DNA from: Seison nebaliae
Lineage: Eukaryota; Rotifera; Pararotatoria; Seisonacea; Seisonidae
Assembly (NCBI GenBank): GCA_023231475.1
Contig: JALJEE010002077.1
Location: forward strand, 1-61,308
Length of the DNA: 61,308 bases
Reading direction: 5' to 3'
Shown: positions 29,796 through 43,070 of the stretch, one piece after another
Numbering within the stretch: the stretch's first letter is position 1
Layout of the letters: every line of letters starts with the position of its first letter
Notes under the pieces: generated by a model
Seen by the model: only the letters and a program-made list of their open reading frames with translations
What the model was told of the DNA's origin: nothing
Databases searched by the model: none
Program-made: the position numbers and the translations under genes

Positions 29796-31636
29796 AGAGA
29801 ATGATATAAGTCAAGACGATTTTCACAATGATCTCACAACGGGCACTATCTCATAAGAATAAGATCAGATAAATATCAGAGATATTAAAATGATAATATG
29901 AAGAGATTCAATGCGAGATTCATCATATGAGAATCGTCGTTGACGAATAAATAAAGAAATTTCATTTCGCTTCTTCTTTTCAATTGATTCCTTCTGTTTT
30001 TCTCAAAACTCTTCTTTTTTTCACTTCATCGACTCTTCAAATTTTCCATGCGAATGTGAAGAATTTTGTATATTCACTTCGTTTTTCATAAATGGATCCT
30101 TACACTTCCATTTACAAATGTAAATGAAGTTAAATATTTCTGTAATGAAAATGAGTGATCATCATTATCATCATAACAACAATGATAGTTGCCCCTCAAA
30201 TGAATAGTATAATAGGGAGCAATGCTGATAATGATGATAATGATAATAATAATCATTATTATTATTATAATTATACTGCTTCCAAATCATTATTCTAATG
30301 ACGATAATGCTTCTTTGCCATTTTTCGTACGTTCATGAGAAATGAAAGAGTCTACAACAAAACTAACGTAATTAGAGATGATGAGTAAATAGCATATCAA
30401 AAAAATGATGAGAAGAAAATGTTGGCGATGCAAAATTTCCTTTATTTCGATCATCATTTTCAGGAAGAGTATTAAGAGAACTTACCGACTCTTCCTCTCG
30501 ACATCGACGGGTGAACCATCATCAACATTTCCAATTTTCTGTTCAAGAAGATGAAAGTTGGGAAATAATCAGGCGTCTCTCCTCAAAAATGTTCATTGAC
30601 GTCGAAACATAAATTACGGTAAAGTTGGAGAAGACGAAAGTTGAAGGAAACGAAAAAGTTAAAAGGAAATAATTGCGTAAAATAGTTGATAAGAAAGGAA
30701 CCAATAAGTTGTATGAAACAATCCACAAAACTCATTTCGAATCAAGTTAAGAAGATGAAAAAAACGAATGAGAATAAACGAAACATAATCATAAAGAAAC
30801 ATTGTTAATCGATTGATGAGTCGTTTGGTTGATAAAATGTATCTGCTTCATCATCATCCTTCTTCTCATAATTCACACAATAATTTTGACATTGTCATTA
30901 AAACGTTTTACACTTCTGTCATACTTCTTTAGCTGACGTCCCATTTGAAAGTGATCAGCAATGATGAACGACATCAATTAATCGACGGAAAGTTTCTAAC
31001 GAATAAAAGATACATGTCAAAATAATAATCAGTTTATGAAGTCATGATCCTCTTCACTTACCTCGTCCAAAGGTAATAAGATATGCAAACGCATCTAGTT
31101 AATGAGAAATCTCAGATTTATTTCATCATTTACAATGTCTCAATTTCTCTTTTCACTTCTTGTGATATGAACACATCGACAAATATTGATCAGTTCAATT
31201 TGTCTATAATCGTAAAATTTTTCTAGTCTATTGTTTTAATGCGAAGAAGTGAGAAAGAATTTTATTTCGGTATAATCATCGTAAATTTATTAGCAGAGTA
31301 AATGAAATGATATTTCAGTTTCAAGTAATCTATTTAAAAAATGACGTAAGTCGTCACCTATTCTGCACGTTTGAGAAGTTTAAGGCAGAAGAAGACTTAT
31401 CTTAAAATTATTGTACATTCTTCTTCTCCTCAAATTACTTTGTCCTTGATTGATACATTCTATTTTCATTAATCATTAATACATATTATTTGAAAAAGAA
31501 GGAACCTACTTAAATGATTCTCAAATGATATCATCTACTTCTCATCTGACAAAAGTTGTGAAGAAGATGTTTATCGTTAAAAACTACATATTTCCTAATT
31601 CCCATCTATCATTTATAGTTAGTGCTTCGGTTCGTC
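29796..31636. other. 1.8-kb convergent intergenic region
   Basis: Lies between the 3' ends of the CAP gene and the CDKL-like gene. It holds imperfect (ATAATG)/(ATTATT) inverted microsatellite DNA at about 30220-30280 and otherwise plain AT-rich sequence. No coding signal is seen on either strand. Confidence 0.5.
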
Positions 31637-34157
31637 TCAATGTTTCGACTGTTTAACCATTTCAAGAAGTGTCGGATGATTGCTCGCTAAAATTAACTTA
31701 TACTCCGTTTGAATTTGTCTTCGACCATCGGCTAATGCTTGACTATAACATTTCTGCTTTTTTGCCCCAACATCTCCTTTTGTCGAAATATATTTTTCTC
31801 TTATAAATTTCGCATTGGCCTATAGTTAATTCGAATTAGATCAAATATCTCAAATAAAAGAAACAAGAGAACTTTGAAATCGCGCAATTTCATCGGATCA
31901 CAATATTCGGCCGGTATTGGAGAGTCGGTTGTAAGGAATTTCAGGTTGTTCCTTCTTGCTTCCTTTTCTTTCTCCACATCCGCCGGCTTTTTTGCAGATT
32001 GTGATTTAGATAATCCTGAAGGTGCTCCTATTTTTTTTGAAATCGGAGGTTTCCTTATGGGCAATTGGGACAATTTTCGTCCACGCTCAGATATTGGTTT
32101 CCCTAATTGTGAAGTCGATTTTCTTACTTGAGATGGCTGTTTTCGAAAGTTAGAAGGTGACATTCCAAGTCTAGATCTCGATGTTCCCAGTTGAGATGTC
32201 GGTTTCCCCATTTGGGATATCGGTTTTCCCAGCTGAGACGTCGGTCTCCCTCGTTGAGATACAGATCCTCCTAGTTGTGATGTCGGTCTCCCTCTTTGAG
32301 TTGCAGATCCTCCTAGTTGAGATGTCGGTCTCCTTCGTTGAGATGCAGATCCTCCTAATTGAGATTGTGGTCCTTTCCGTGGAGACATTGATGTTCTAAG
32401 TCGAGATGCAGTTCGTGCTCCAAGTTGAGACATCGGTTTCCCAAACTTAGATGATGTCTTTTCCAATTGAGATGGTCCTCTTATAGAAAAAGATGTCCTA
32501 CTTCCAAACTGTGAATTTTTTCGAATCGAATCTGAATAAAATTTCTTATTGGTATCGAAAGACGGCTTCAAACTTGCATTGCCAATGACAAGTGAAGTTG
32601 TATTTCTCGTACTAGATTTTGTAGAATTTCGACTTACCGGTTTGGCTGTACTTTTCATGGTACTACTATAATCCTTCGTTCGCAGATCAGACTTTGATAC
32701 ATTTATGGACACTTTAGAATATTTCGTCCCCTTATTTTTACTCGAATCGATGGATTCTCTTTGTTCATTCCTTTTATCTTCTGCCGGTTCTTTAGTTTTC
32801 ATTTTCTTTTTGTCGTCGTCAATCTTCTGTTTAACATCATCTGGTTTAGGACTATTAGTGGAAATAGAGTCAATATCGGTCTCTTCACTGAAATTCTCTA
32901 TATAACTAAGACTATGCTTTTTGGACTTTCCACGTCCATAGCCCATGATCGATAACGTTCTTCTTGTTGATTTTTCACTTCGGGCAAGAGTGCTAACACT
33001 CTCCTTTGCAATTATCTAAGAAATTTGTATTAGGTTATATTTTCAGAGTGATTAACATTATTGATCAACGGATTGCGTTTCATCGTATCATCTTCATAAT
33101 ACAAATCTCCTAGTGCACTTAGTGCTGTAATACGTGCTTCGGGATCAAGTTTCAAACAAGAAAAAATTAATTTTGACACATTTCCTAATGGTCTCAAATA
33201 CTCATTCACCGATTTACCACTTGTTAAATCAAATTTTAGAGCATGAATCAAATTTGTGTTTCTCAAATTCTTTTGCATGTGAACAGGTAACGGTCCTGTG
33301 ACAAATAAATAAAATATTTATAATTCTTAATAATTACACTTAAATAATGATGAACCGAATATTTTGAGAATTTGATAAATATGATCGATTGCTGATGTGG
33401 CCTCTATCAGATATTTCGAGGTACATAATCGATAGACTATGATACCCATTGCCCAGATATCGATCTCACTGAAAATCTTAATAAATTTATTTATTATTCT
33501 GAAAAGAAGAACCTTCCGTATCGATAAACGCCAACTAGAACTTCAGGTGCTCGATACATACGTTCCGTAACATATTCCGTTAGAAATCCTTCACTTCCTT
33601 TTCTGGAATAATACAATCCACTCAACTTCACTAATTTATCGGGAAACATAAATATGTTTGTACAAGTGACATTCCGATGCATTATCTGAATATTATGATA
33701 AATGATTAAATTATGAAACGATTTGAATGAAAATGAAAATTATTAAAAATTAATAATTTAACTAACACCATTTTCATGTAGATATCCCAAAGCAAGAAAT
33801 AATTGATAACTAATCATACGACAATCCAATTCAGAGAAATCAATTGTCCCTTGACAATCTTTATACAATTCCTCCAATGTTCTATGAGGTAATTCGAGAA
33901 TAAGATACAACATATTATTCTCAATAAAAGAGTCGAGTAATTTTTGGATATTTCGATGATTTATTTCCTTAAAGAAACTTCACGATAACGACAATAAGAG
34001 AAGAAACTTGCATAATTCCGATATTACCTTGATCGGCCTCGAAAGCCAATTCAAATTCGTAAATTTCTACTAAAAGTTCAGTTGTCAAATTAACACCACG
34101 AGATCGGAGAACCGTTTCCTTAATTTTCTCATCACTAGTAATCTTATAATTGAACAT
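31637..34157 (-). CDS. CDKL-family pseudokinase with a repetitive basic tail
   Basis: Seven exons (34008-34157, 33767-33967, 33513-33685, 33356-33468, 33057-33295, 31873-33015, 31637-31819) give 733 residues. Residues 1-290 follow the CDKL kinase fold: NIQKLLDSFIENNMLYLILEL, GYLHENGIMHRN, GFLTEYVTERMYRAPE, EIDIWAMGIIVYRL, KIFGPLP, KLDPEARITALSAL. Catalytic parts are gone. There is no glycine loop; the VAIK lysine is Tyr33; HRDIKPEN reads HRNVTCTN (Asp to Asn122, Lys to Thr124); DFG reads GLY (140-142). The TEY activation motif and APE are kept. A long Ser/Lys/Arg tail follows, with SQLG repeats (see 32100-32480), then a short helical end. CDKL proteins act at cilia and microtubules. Because the frame is intact this is a pseudokinase protein rather than a pseudogene. 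Confidence 0.88.
32100..32480 (-). repeat. Coding tandem repeats (SQLG repeats) in the CDKL-like tail
   Basis: At least eight units of 8-13 residues built on SQLG, such as RGRPTSQLGGSVSQ and GKPTSQLG. They are basic and rich in Ser/Pro/Arg/Gly. The central units are nearly identical at the DNA level (GATGTCGGTCTCC recurs), which points to recent tandem duplication. Such tails often bind microtubules or are phosphorylated. Confidence 0.85.
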
Positions 34158-34508
34158 GTTCTCTCGAAATGTTCGTGATTATCATATGGTTAATAATGAA
34201 GATAATTTTAATAATAAAATGTGTATTAGAATTATCGTCAGTAGAATAAAATTAGAATGAAATGAAAACGATCAAGGAGAAAGTTACTTTGAATTGGTCT
34301 GACTGAAAAAATTAAAATTTTGATTGAAATTTTATTATCAAAACGTTTTTTTATTTTGTTAATTAAATTTGAATTGAATTATCAATATTTTGTACATCTA
34401 CCATGGAAATGGGGCAAAGTTGAGTGTGACAGATGAGAAAAATAATAAATTGAATTTAATAATTAAAATGTTAATTTAAAATTTCTCTGTAAGAAGTTTT
34501 CTGCTCGT
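34158..34508. other. Short intergenic spacer
   Basis: A 351-bp AT-rich gap: promoter of the CDKL-like gene and 3' end of the zinc-finger gene, both on the minus strand. There is no X-box or other clear motif. Confidence 0.45.
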
Positions 34509-37500
34509 CTATTCCATGTCCATGGGTTTATCATCAATTTTTGAGAGAGTATTCGGAGAAGAGTTTTGTTCTGTGCATGTTATATCGTCGTCCAACACAA
34601 TATTGCAGTTGGTAGAATGGCAGACGTTAAGCATATGTGCTGCCATTTCACTTCCAGTTTGATTTCGATAGAAACATGTGCCACATTCGAGAGTTACACC
34701 ATAATCGATGAGTGGTTGTGTCTCAACATATTTGCAATGTTTCTTCGTTGACCATCGACTACTCTTTGTTGATTTATTGACAATCAATGCATTATCAGTT
34801 TTCGATAAAACATAATTGGGATTCTTATCTAATAATTCACGATAATGACGAGGAGATAATTCACTTTGATGAGATCTTGGCAAATGATGAGCTCTCATGT
34901 GATGAGTAAAAGCATTGAGACATCTTGTTCGATATCGAATATAACCGTTTGTCTTACAATAAGGACATGAAAATAAATATCTGAAAAAATGAGAAAGAAT
35001 AGAGAAAAAGAGAAAAAATTAAATAAACTTAATATGATCATAATTGAGTGCATCCATATTACATTCGATACAAACGAATAATTTTTCAATTTGCTTATCA
35101 GCTACAGTTCGAATTGATGATCGTTGAAATGCTTTCGATTTCCTTTCTCTTCGACGTTGTTTCACATGGGTATCGAATTCTTGAGATGTCGATTGATCTG
35201 TCCCATCATCTTCTACCAAGAAATGACTCTTCTCTTCATCATTCAATAATTGATACAACGAATACATATCTAATTGAGAGTCCTCTAAAACTCCATTTCT
35301 ATTATTAACAGAAATTCTTAATTCTTCATGATTCTCCTCCAAATCTTCACAACGATTCCCCACTAATTTAAAAGAATTTGAAAAATATTTTTTTCGATAA
35401 GAACAAACCTTTGAATCTCCTATCAAGAGAAAATGAATCAAGAATAGCAGAATAAACTCTCATGTGCACTTGAGAATACCAAGCATCGATCTTGAAATCG
35501 ACCGTAAATTTTCTGATAATTTGACTGAATGTTTCCTTCCGTTGCTGACGACGTAAATCCAATTTAAGTTGTTTAACTATTTGTCCTGTTTCAATATCAA
35601 TCGATCGGTCTACTCTTTTCACCGTACCGATTAACATTAATTTGATCTTTTTGAATTGTTGATCATCAATCGAATATTCTAAAGGTAGACGACACCAATG
35701 TTGTAGGACCATATGAGATAGAAGAGCATTAACTGCATCGCCACATCTATAAACGTTCGATACCGGACTCGTAAATTTCATACAGAATAAACAAATTAAT
35801 CTTGGAGAATTATCGTGTTTCAACATCCAATGATAAAGAATATCATCATAGAATGGAGTGTAAAATCGACGAGTAGCAGTTGGAGTGATCATTCTTGGAT
35901 TTTCACACGAAGCACAACAATAAAGGGCGGGAGGCGGTTCACAATTCTCATTCAAACGAACTTTCAATTCATAATCGGCACGATTGGAATCTTTGTGATA
36001 TTCTCTCAAATGTATCAACAATTCTTCTCGATGATAACCATGGAAACGATGGAAATCGGAACCATAAACTTTTCTGTCATAAATTAATTGAACTTTCTTA
36101 TCTGTAAACAGATTGGGAGCATTAAGACATAAACGACAATAGAAATATGCATCTTTTCGATCAGCTGTATTCACATAATAATATTCATCACAATCTGATC
36201 TTAATGGTGGTATGTCAATGAGATCTTTCGATTCCAATTGATTATATAAATCTTTCGTCAAAGGTAAATGTTCCGCAGAATGCATCATATCTTCATGAAG
36301 AATTCGAACGAGTGGCGATTTAAATTGTAATCCACAAAAACATGTTCTTAATAAATTCATGGAATCATTCAATTTTACATCCTTAATTGGCATAACAGGA
36401 AAGAATTGAGGCAATTTCACTTCGTACGTCTCATCCAAATGTTTCTCGATCTTTTCTTTAATATCGTTGATAGAATTGAATAAAATATTCATTTCATTTC
36501 CGTCTTCATTCACATCGTTCGAATATTCCTCAAAGAATTTCAACAACAAATGATGAGAGAGATATGATATTCGTTTTCTCTTTAATTCATCGAAAATATA
36601 TTTAATTTTCTTATCGTTAGAAGAAGGAAGAAAATGTTTCATGAGAACATGTTCAGTTAATCGAATACTTCCTATCACCGTCTCACCACAACTACTACAA
36701 TTGAATTTGGGAAGTTTTTGTGTTTGTAACGATTGAGTATAAATGTATGAGCGAGTATAATATAATTTGAGATCTTCAACAAAATTTTGATGTGGTGCAC
36801 TTAATGCCAAGAATGTTGCATGAAGTTCTCGAAGTTGTGCATCATGGTCCATTGGATCGACTGATGAATTGAATGGAATTCGATCTTCTTTCACTTTCCT
36901 ATCTGTTTCCATTTCATCATCTTTTTCATCCTCTGTTTTAATGTGATGATTTGTTGATAATTTCTCATCATTCTTTATATCGACATCATGCTCACTCATC
37001 AATGCATCTATTTCACTATAGGAAGCATTACTCTTTGTTCTTTTATCCGTCATTCCCATTAATTCATCAACTTCATCACAATGATCGTCATGGATCGATG
37101 AATAATTATCTCCTCCACTATTGGAGAGTCGATCCATTGATTGAAATTTCCTTTTAAGTGTTCGACTTAAAATGTGAGAAGTAGCATAATTCGAATCATC
37201 ATCATCGATAATCTCATTCATTCGAATAATGGAATTTGGTTGATTATCATAAAATAATTTCTGATCTTCACTCACTTCCTCCACTTCACAATCCATATTA
37301 AGATTAACATATTTATCATAAAAATCATCATCGATCTCTTCCATGCGATAAATGGATATTGGTGTTTTCCGTTTCTTCAATTGATGTTCCGGTCCCATAT
37401 GATTAGAGAGATAGGCAGCCGAACTGGATGCAAATCCAACATTCTCATAAATATCCGTTTCTTCTGTTTCCTCTTCTCGTTTTCTATTGAGACTTTCCAA

Positions 37501-38010
37501 TGGATCAAATACTCCAACATAACGTCTCGTCCTTTGTCGTCTCTCTCGTTTAGATCGAGTATTTTGAGACGGTCCATTCCAATCAGCATATTCTTCTCGA
37601 TATTCATTTCCCTCTTCATCTAGACGACGATGTTTCCTCAAATTCATGTCATGATGAAGGTCATCCTCATTCTCATCATTCTCATCTCCATCCAAATTAT
37701 TCTCCAGATAATAACGATCTTGTGAATGATGTAGTTGTTGATGTGGACTACCATCAATAAACTCATCATGATATTTTGATTTGAATCGATGTCGTTCATC
37801 CCCTTTCTTCTCATGATACACAGATGAAATATTTCGACGATTGTCAGAAAAGCTGTCGCGATGCGAAGGTCGTTGAAGAGATTGTGTTCGATATGAAGAT
37901 GGTGGAAGTGTCACTCCTCCTCGAACAAAATAGTCAGATTTCCTTTCTCGGGAATAATATCCAATTTCACGTTGACTATTGTCCATCAAATGACGCGTCG
38001 TATCAACCAT
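34509..38010 (-). CDS. Large nuclear C2H2-like zinc-finger protein, family not recognised
   Basis: Exons 35409-38010, 35029-35362 and 34509-34980 (46- and 48-bp GTT-AG introns) encode 1,135 residues. The first about 400 residues are charged and disordered, with several basic clusters (for example RSKRERRQRTRRY) and acidic runs. From about residue 430 there are at least seven Cys-pair/His segments: CSSCGETVIGS...HVLMKH; CFCGLQFKS...HEDMMH; CRLCLNAP...HLREYH; CCASCENP...HWMLKH; CLFCMKFTS...HMVLQH; CPYCKTNGY...HHMRAHH; CGTCFYR...AAHMLNVCH. The spacing between the Cys and His pairs is long and irregular, unlike tandem Krueppel-type fingers, and there are no TGEKP linkers. A DNA- or chromatin-binding role is inferred only. 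The end is acidic (PMDME). Confidence 0.8.
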
Positions 38011-38240
38011 GCCAGTTTGGTACCTTTTATTTAGAAGTCAAGCTCTATAGAAAGAATCTTTCTTATTTTTTTAAATTCGTATACACACTTAGGAATGAAC
38101 AGCCTATTTTTTCTATATCGAAGATCAAATACAAAGAGAAAGGGAAACTAATAAATGAGAACATCAAACAATCAATGACAGAATACAATGAGAAAAGGAA
38201 ATAATTCCTTAATAATTTCGGGAAAATCGTCTTTTCATTT

Positions 38241-38266
38241 TTTCTCTCTCCCTCTCTCTCTCTCTT
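38241..38266. repeat. CT-rich microsatellite
   Basis: A nearly perfect TCTC run upstream of the zinc-finger gene. Confidence 0.85.
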
Positions 38267-38826
38267 TTACACTCTCTTCACATCATGACTCATTACACGT
38301 AAAGAAAAGGAAAGAAATAAAAATTCGGATAAAATGACTTATTTGTGGAAGAGAAATAAGTTCATAAAATTACCTTTTACATCTATCGCACAAATTCGAT
38401 TTCCTAGAGCTCTTTAGATTATTAGAGAAATCAAACTATCGGCTTCATAAATTAAATAACTTTCACTCGAAATACCACTGACCACTGTTGTTGTTAACTA
38501 TTTCATAAAGTGCAATGAATTGAATTAATATTTATTAAATCATTTATTTATCCTGTGTATTATTAATGATTGATAGACAGGAGATTTATTACTCGCCTCT
38601 TCCAACCACACTAGATAGTAACCAAATTATACAATGACGCAATCGGAAGATTATTTAAATTATAACCATGTTCTTTCGATATCTAGGGCAAAAACTTTCT
38701 ACTTCTTCCGCCTAACAACTGTGCATTTACATGTCAATTAGTCTTATTCGAAATTGGCTTCTTGGCACATGGTGAAGAAAAAATTTATCACTTATCCATG
38801 TGTCAATATGAGTATGTATTGACATG

Positions 38827-38829
<3 letters not shown>

Positions 38830-38859
<30 letters not shown>
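38830..38859. repeat. (AT)15 microsatellite
   Basis: Thirty uninterrupted bases of alternating A and T, fully self-complementary and likely variable in length. Confidence 0.95.
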
Positions 38860-38862
<3 letters not shown>

Positions 38863-39829
38863 ATTCATAGAGACACATAGATATATTGATGTCAATATGT
38901 TATAATGTAAATTCCATAAAACCGAAAGGATTCTTGTATTCACGTCAAACAATTTATTATATTCATTCATTTGAATAGAATGAAATTAAAAACTTACTCT
39001 CTCTATCTTTCTGAAAGACATGTAGACAGTACGATGTTTTGTCGTTCTCTTCTGAGGTAAATGGAAATCAGTTGACATAAAAATATTTTCTATAATTTTC
39101 CTGTGAAATGATGCTTTCTTGATTTCTCTTTACTTCTTTTAATTTACCGTATTCAGAATCAGTGTTGTTCATTTATGTTGTTTAAGGCATCAGTATTCGA
39201 TTTCACCTTAAACTCATCAACAACAGAAGGACTGATAATTGAATCATTGACACTTTCATCCAATTTCTATCCTTCCAATTGCCCAGCCAATTCAACACTT
39301 CTCTTCTCTTTTACTAATGAGCAACTCCGAAGTAATTGAAAGAGGATTGACGTGCAATTTGCATTTCTATCTAAACCGTGTCAATGACAACTTCATAGGG
39401 GAAGGAGCAATTGTAAATGACATGACAGTTCGATGTAAGTGTGAATGCGTCGAACATTTTTTATAATGAGCAACATTGAGATGGACAATTAAGTGGTGGG
39501 ACGGTCAAAAGGAAATGTTAAGCTTTCCATCATCAATAAGTGTTGTTGTTGAAATTTCGAAAAGCGGTTCACGTTGTTGATTCACGGAGGAAGAAATTAT
39601 TCATAATTTATTGATGTGCATCATTTAGATATAAGATCGAGCAAAAATCGATTTATGCCACATAATTTTCAGTATATCATTCACTCAACGAATTCAGTAG
39701 AGTGAATGAAACAACTATTTTTGTCTTCACAATTCGCTTATCTACATCTGTTCAATGAAATGTTCCATTCTTTCGTCTTACATCACCATGTGGTCCTTAT
39801 GTATGCATCATTATTCATATATTCATCAT

Positions 39830-39880
39830 CCACACACGCACACACACATATACACACACAAACACACACAAAAAAGCACA
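39830..39880. repeat. CA-rich microsatellite
   Basis: An imperfect CA run with interspersed TA and AA. A second CA/GT-rich patch lies at about 40336-40380. Confidence 0.85.
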
Positions 39881-41156
39881 CTCACTAACAGATAGGCTCA
39901 AACTCGCCGACATAGAAAAAATAGAGAAGCACAAACGATCTCCATGTACATGGTGAATGTGAGAAAGTAATTATATTGAACGTCATAATATTACGTGTAG
40001 ATGGAATTATTATATTTATCCATCTTCCTCCTTCAACTGCCTGCCCAATTGTCGTGTATTGAGGTTCTGAAAATTTATAAATGAAATTTCCTTTTTTTTA
40101 TTGAAAGATTTTTTTTCGAATAATTTTTTATAATTTCCGTCTATGGAACATCTGCAGTTGCTGTCCGCGTACATGTACAGACAACGCACACTGCTACATA
40201 TAGACAGTTACGGAACATTATATAAATTATGGGAAGAATGTTTCTCTTTCTGAGAAAATTTTGTATTTTCTTCTGCATATTCCTCCATCATTATTCATCT
40301 CATCATTCATCAACACTTTTAGTTCTTCACATGCACCACACATACACACACACGTACATGTACACATATATGTGTACATGGAAACTAACGAACATAGTCA
40401 TCAGTTTTCTTATTTCGATTACAACTCTCCCAAATTCGTTTAGAAGATCCGACTCCTCATCTCGAACGAACATTGCTCATGTTGCGGTTGATTGTCCTCA
40501 AGACAATGCTCTTCTTTCTCTCTTATGCGATAGAGCCATCATCGATAGGATGATGATGGAAGATGTCATCATCCAAATGTCTTCCATATTCGTATCATCT
40601 ATCCATTTCTATCTATCAAACGTCATATTTATTCGAATAACTAAACGTCGGACTAAAGTCGACGAATGGGAATTGAGTTGTCTCTCAACGAGAATCGTCT
40701 CTCACGTTTGATGGGAAGTGAACGAATAGTCCCGTTAATCTGAATGTAGTGAGGAGGGAGTGGTGCCAGATTAAAAGAGAGAAATTGTTTTTTTTTGAAT
40801 AAAATGTAAAAATTTACCGATTCTTCTCTTCATTTTAATGATTTGAAACCTTTAATTAATTGGAACTTTCTTCATTTGTCATTTATTCTCAACTAATTAA
40901 TTTTTCTCTTATTTTAATCTTTAATCAACCATCTGTTTCTCAATCATCTTTTCCAAATGGTTAAGGCACAAAGGTTATTATCATTTATCTTTATTTCAAC
41001 TTTATTTTCGAGAGTGAAGGACATTTTACTTCAGTTATTGATCCGACATTTCATTTATTCGTCCATTAGTCACCCTTATTGAATCGTATCGTTTTTAATA
41101 ATTGTTTTTTTCTCCTTTTTTCAGCGTAAAACAGAAAGCGAATTTGCAGATCATAT

Positions 41157-41204
41157 ATGAAGGTGGCATCTATTGTCGAGGAAGACGACGAAGTAAGAGA
41201 TTAA
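41157..41204 (+). promoter_or_regulatory. Upstream ORF in the G-alpha-q leader
   Basis: Between a polypyrimidine-AG acceptor (41124) and the G-alpha-q ATG (41285) lies a 15-codon [18 protein letters not shown], followed by a 4-codon one starting at about 41220. The main frame itself is open without a stop from the acceptor to the ATG. If this leader is in the mRNA, the small ORFs could lower translation. Confidence 0.45.
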
Positions 41205-41284
41205 AACGACAAATTTCGTTATGTCGACGAATTGAACGTTACGCGAATACCATAAGTGGTTGGGTCATAGAAGTTGTTGTAGAT

Positions 41285-42606
<1,322 letters not shown>

Positions 42607-43039
42607 TTTTTATGCACTTTCCAAAATCAGTCAATCTCATCATCATCATCATCGTCACGAATATCATCATAATCTCGAGATATTTATTCATATCTCCCAC
42701 TCTCAATCATTCTTCATATCATCTCACAATTATCAATCATTCTTTATTCAACTTTCATTCACTCAACAACAACAACAACAATAATAATACTTTATTGCTA
42801 TTTTCCGATATTTTCAATTAGGATATGTGGAAACCAATTTCTTTAATTCTCAAAAAAAATTATATGTGATGGATTTATATAATGGAATTCTGATGTGTCT
42901 CATATCAACAACATTTCAATAATTTTCATTTCAATTTATTTCAACAAACAATTATATATTTCTTTTCTTGGACAGTCAAATTGATTATAGAAAATATTTC
43001 TTTCGTAAATCATCATTTGTGTTTTTACAGTAATCGCTT

Positions 43040-43070
<31 letters not shown>

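Larger units (their letters stand above)
38011..41156. other. 3.1-kb region between the zinc-finger gene and G-alpha-q
   Basis: Noncoding, with several simple repeats listed separately. It should hold the zinc-finger promoter and G-alpha-q 5' elements or leader exons; a polypyrimidine-AG acceptor at 41107-41124 implies an upstream noncoding exon. A 160-codon ATG frame at 40229-40711 overlaps the CA/TA-rich tract and has no recognised similarity. Confidence 0.5.

Noticed and set aside
31637-34157. CDKL-like locus as a pseudogene
   Set aside because: All seven exons join in frame with conserved fold residues and no stop or frameshift; only the catalytic motifs are lost.
40229-40711. 160-codon ATG frame upstream of G-alpha-q
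   Set aside because: Its middle is a CA/TA simple repeat giving His/Thr/Tyr runs, and the rest shows no family motif, so I treat it as noncoding.
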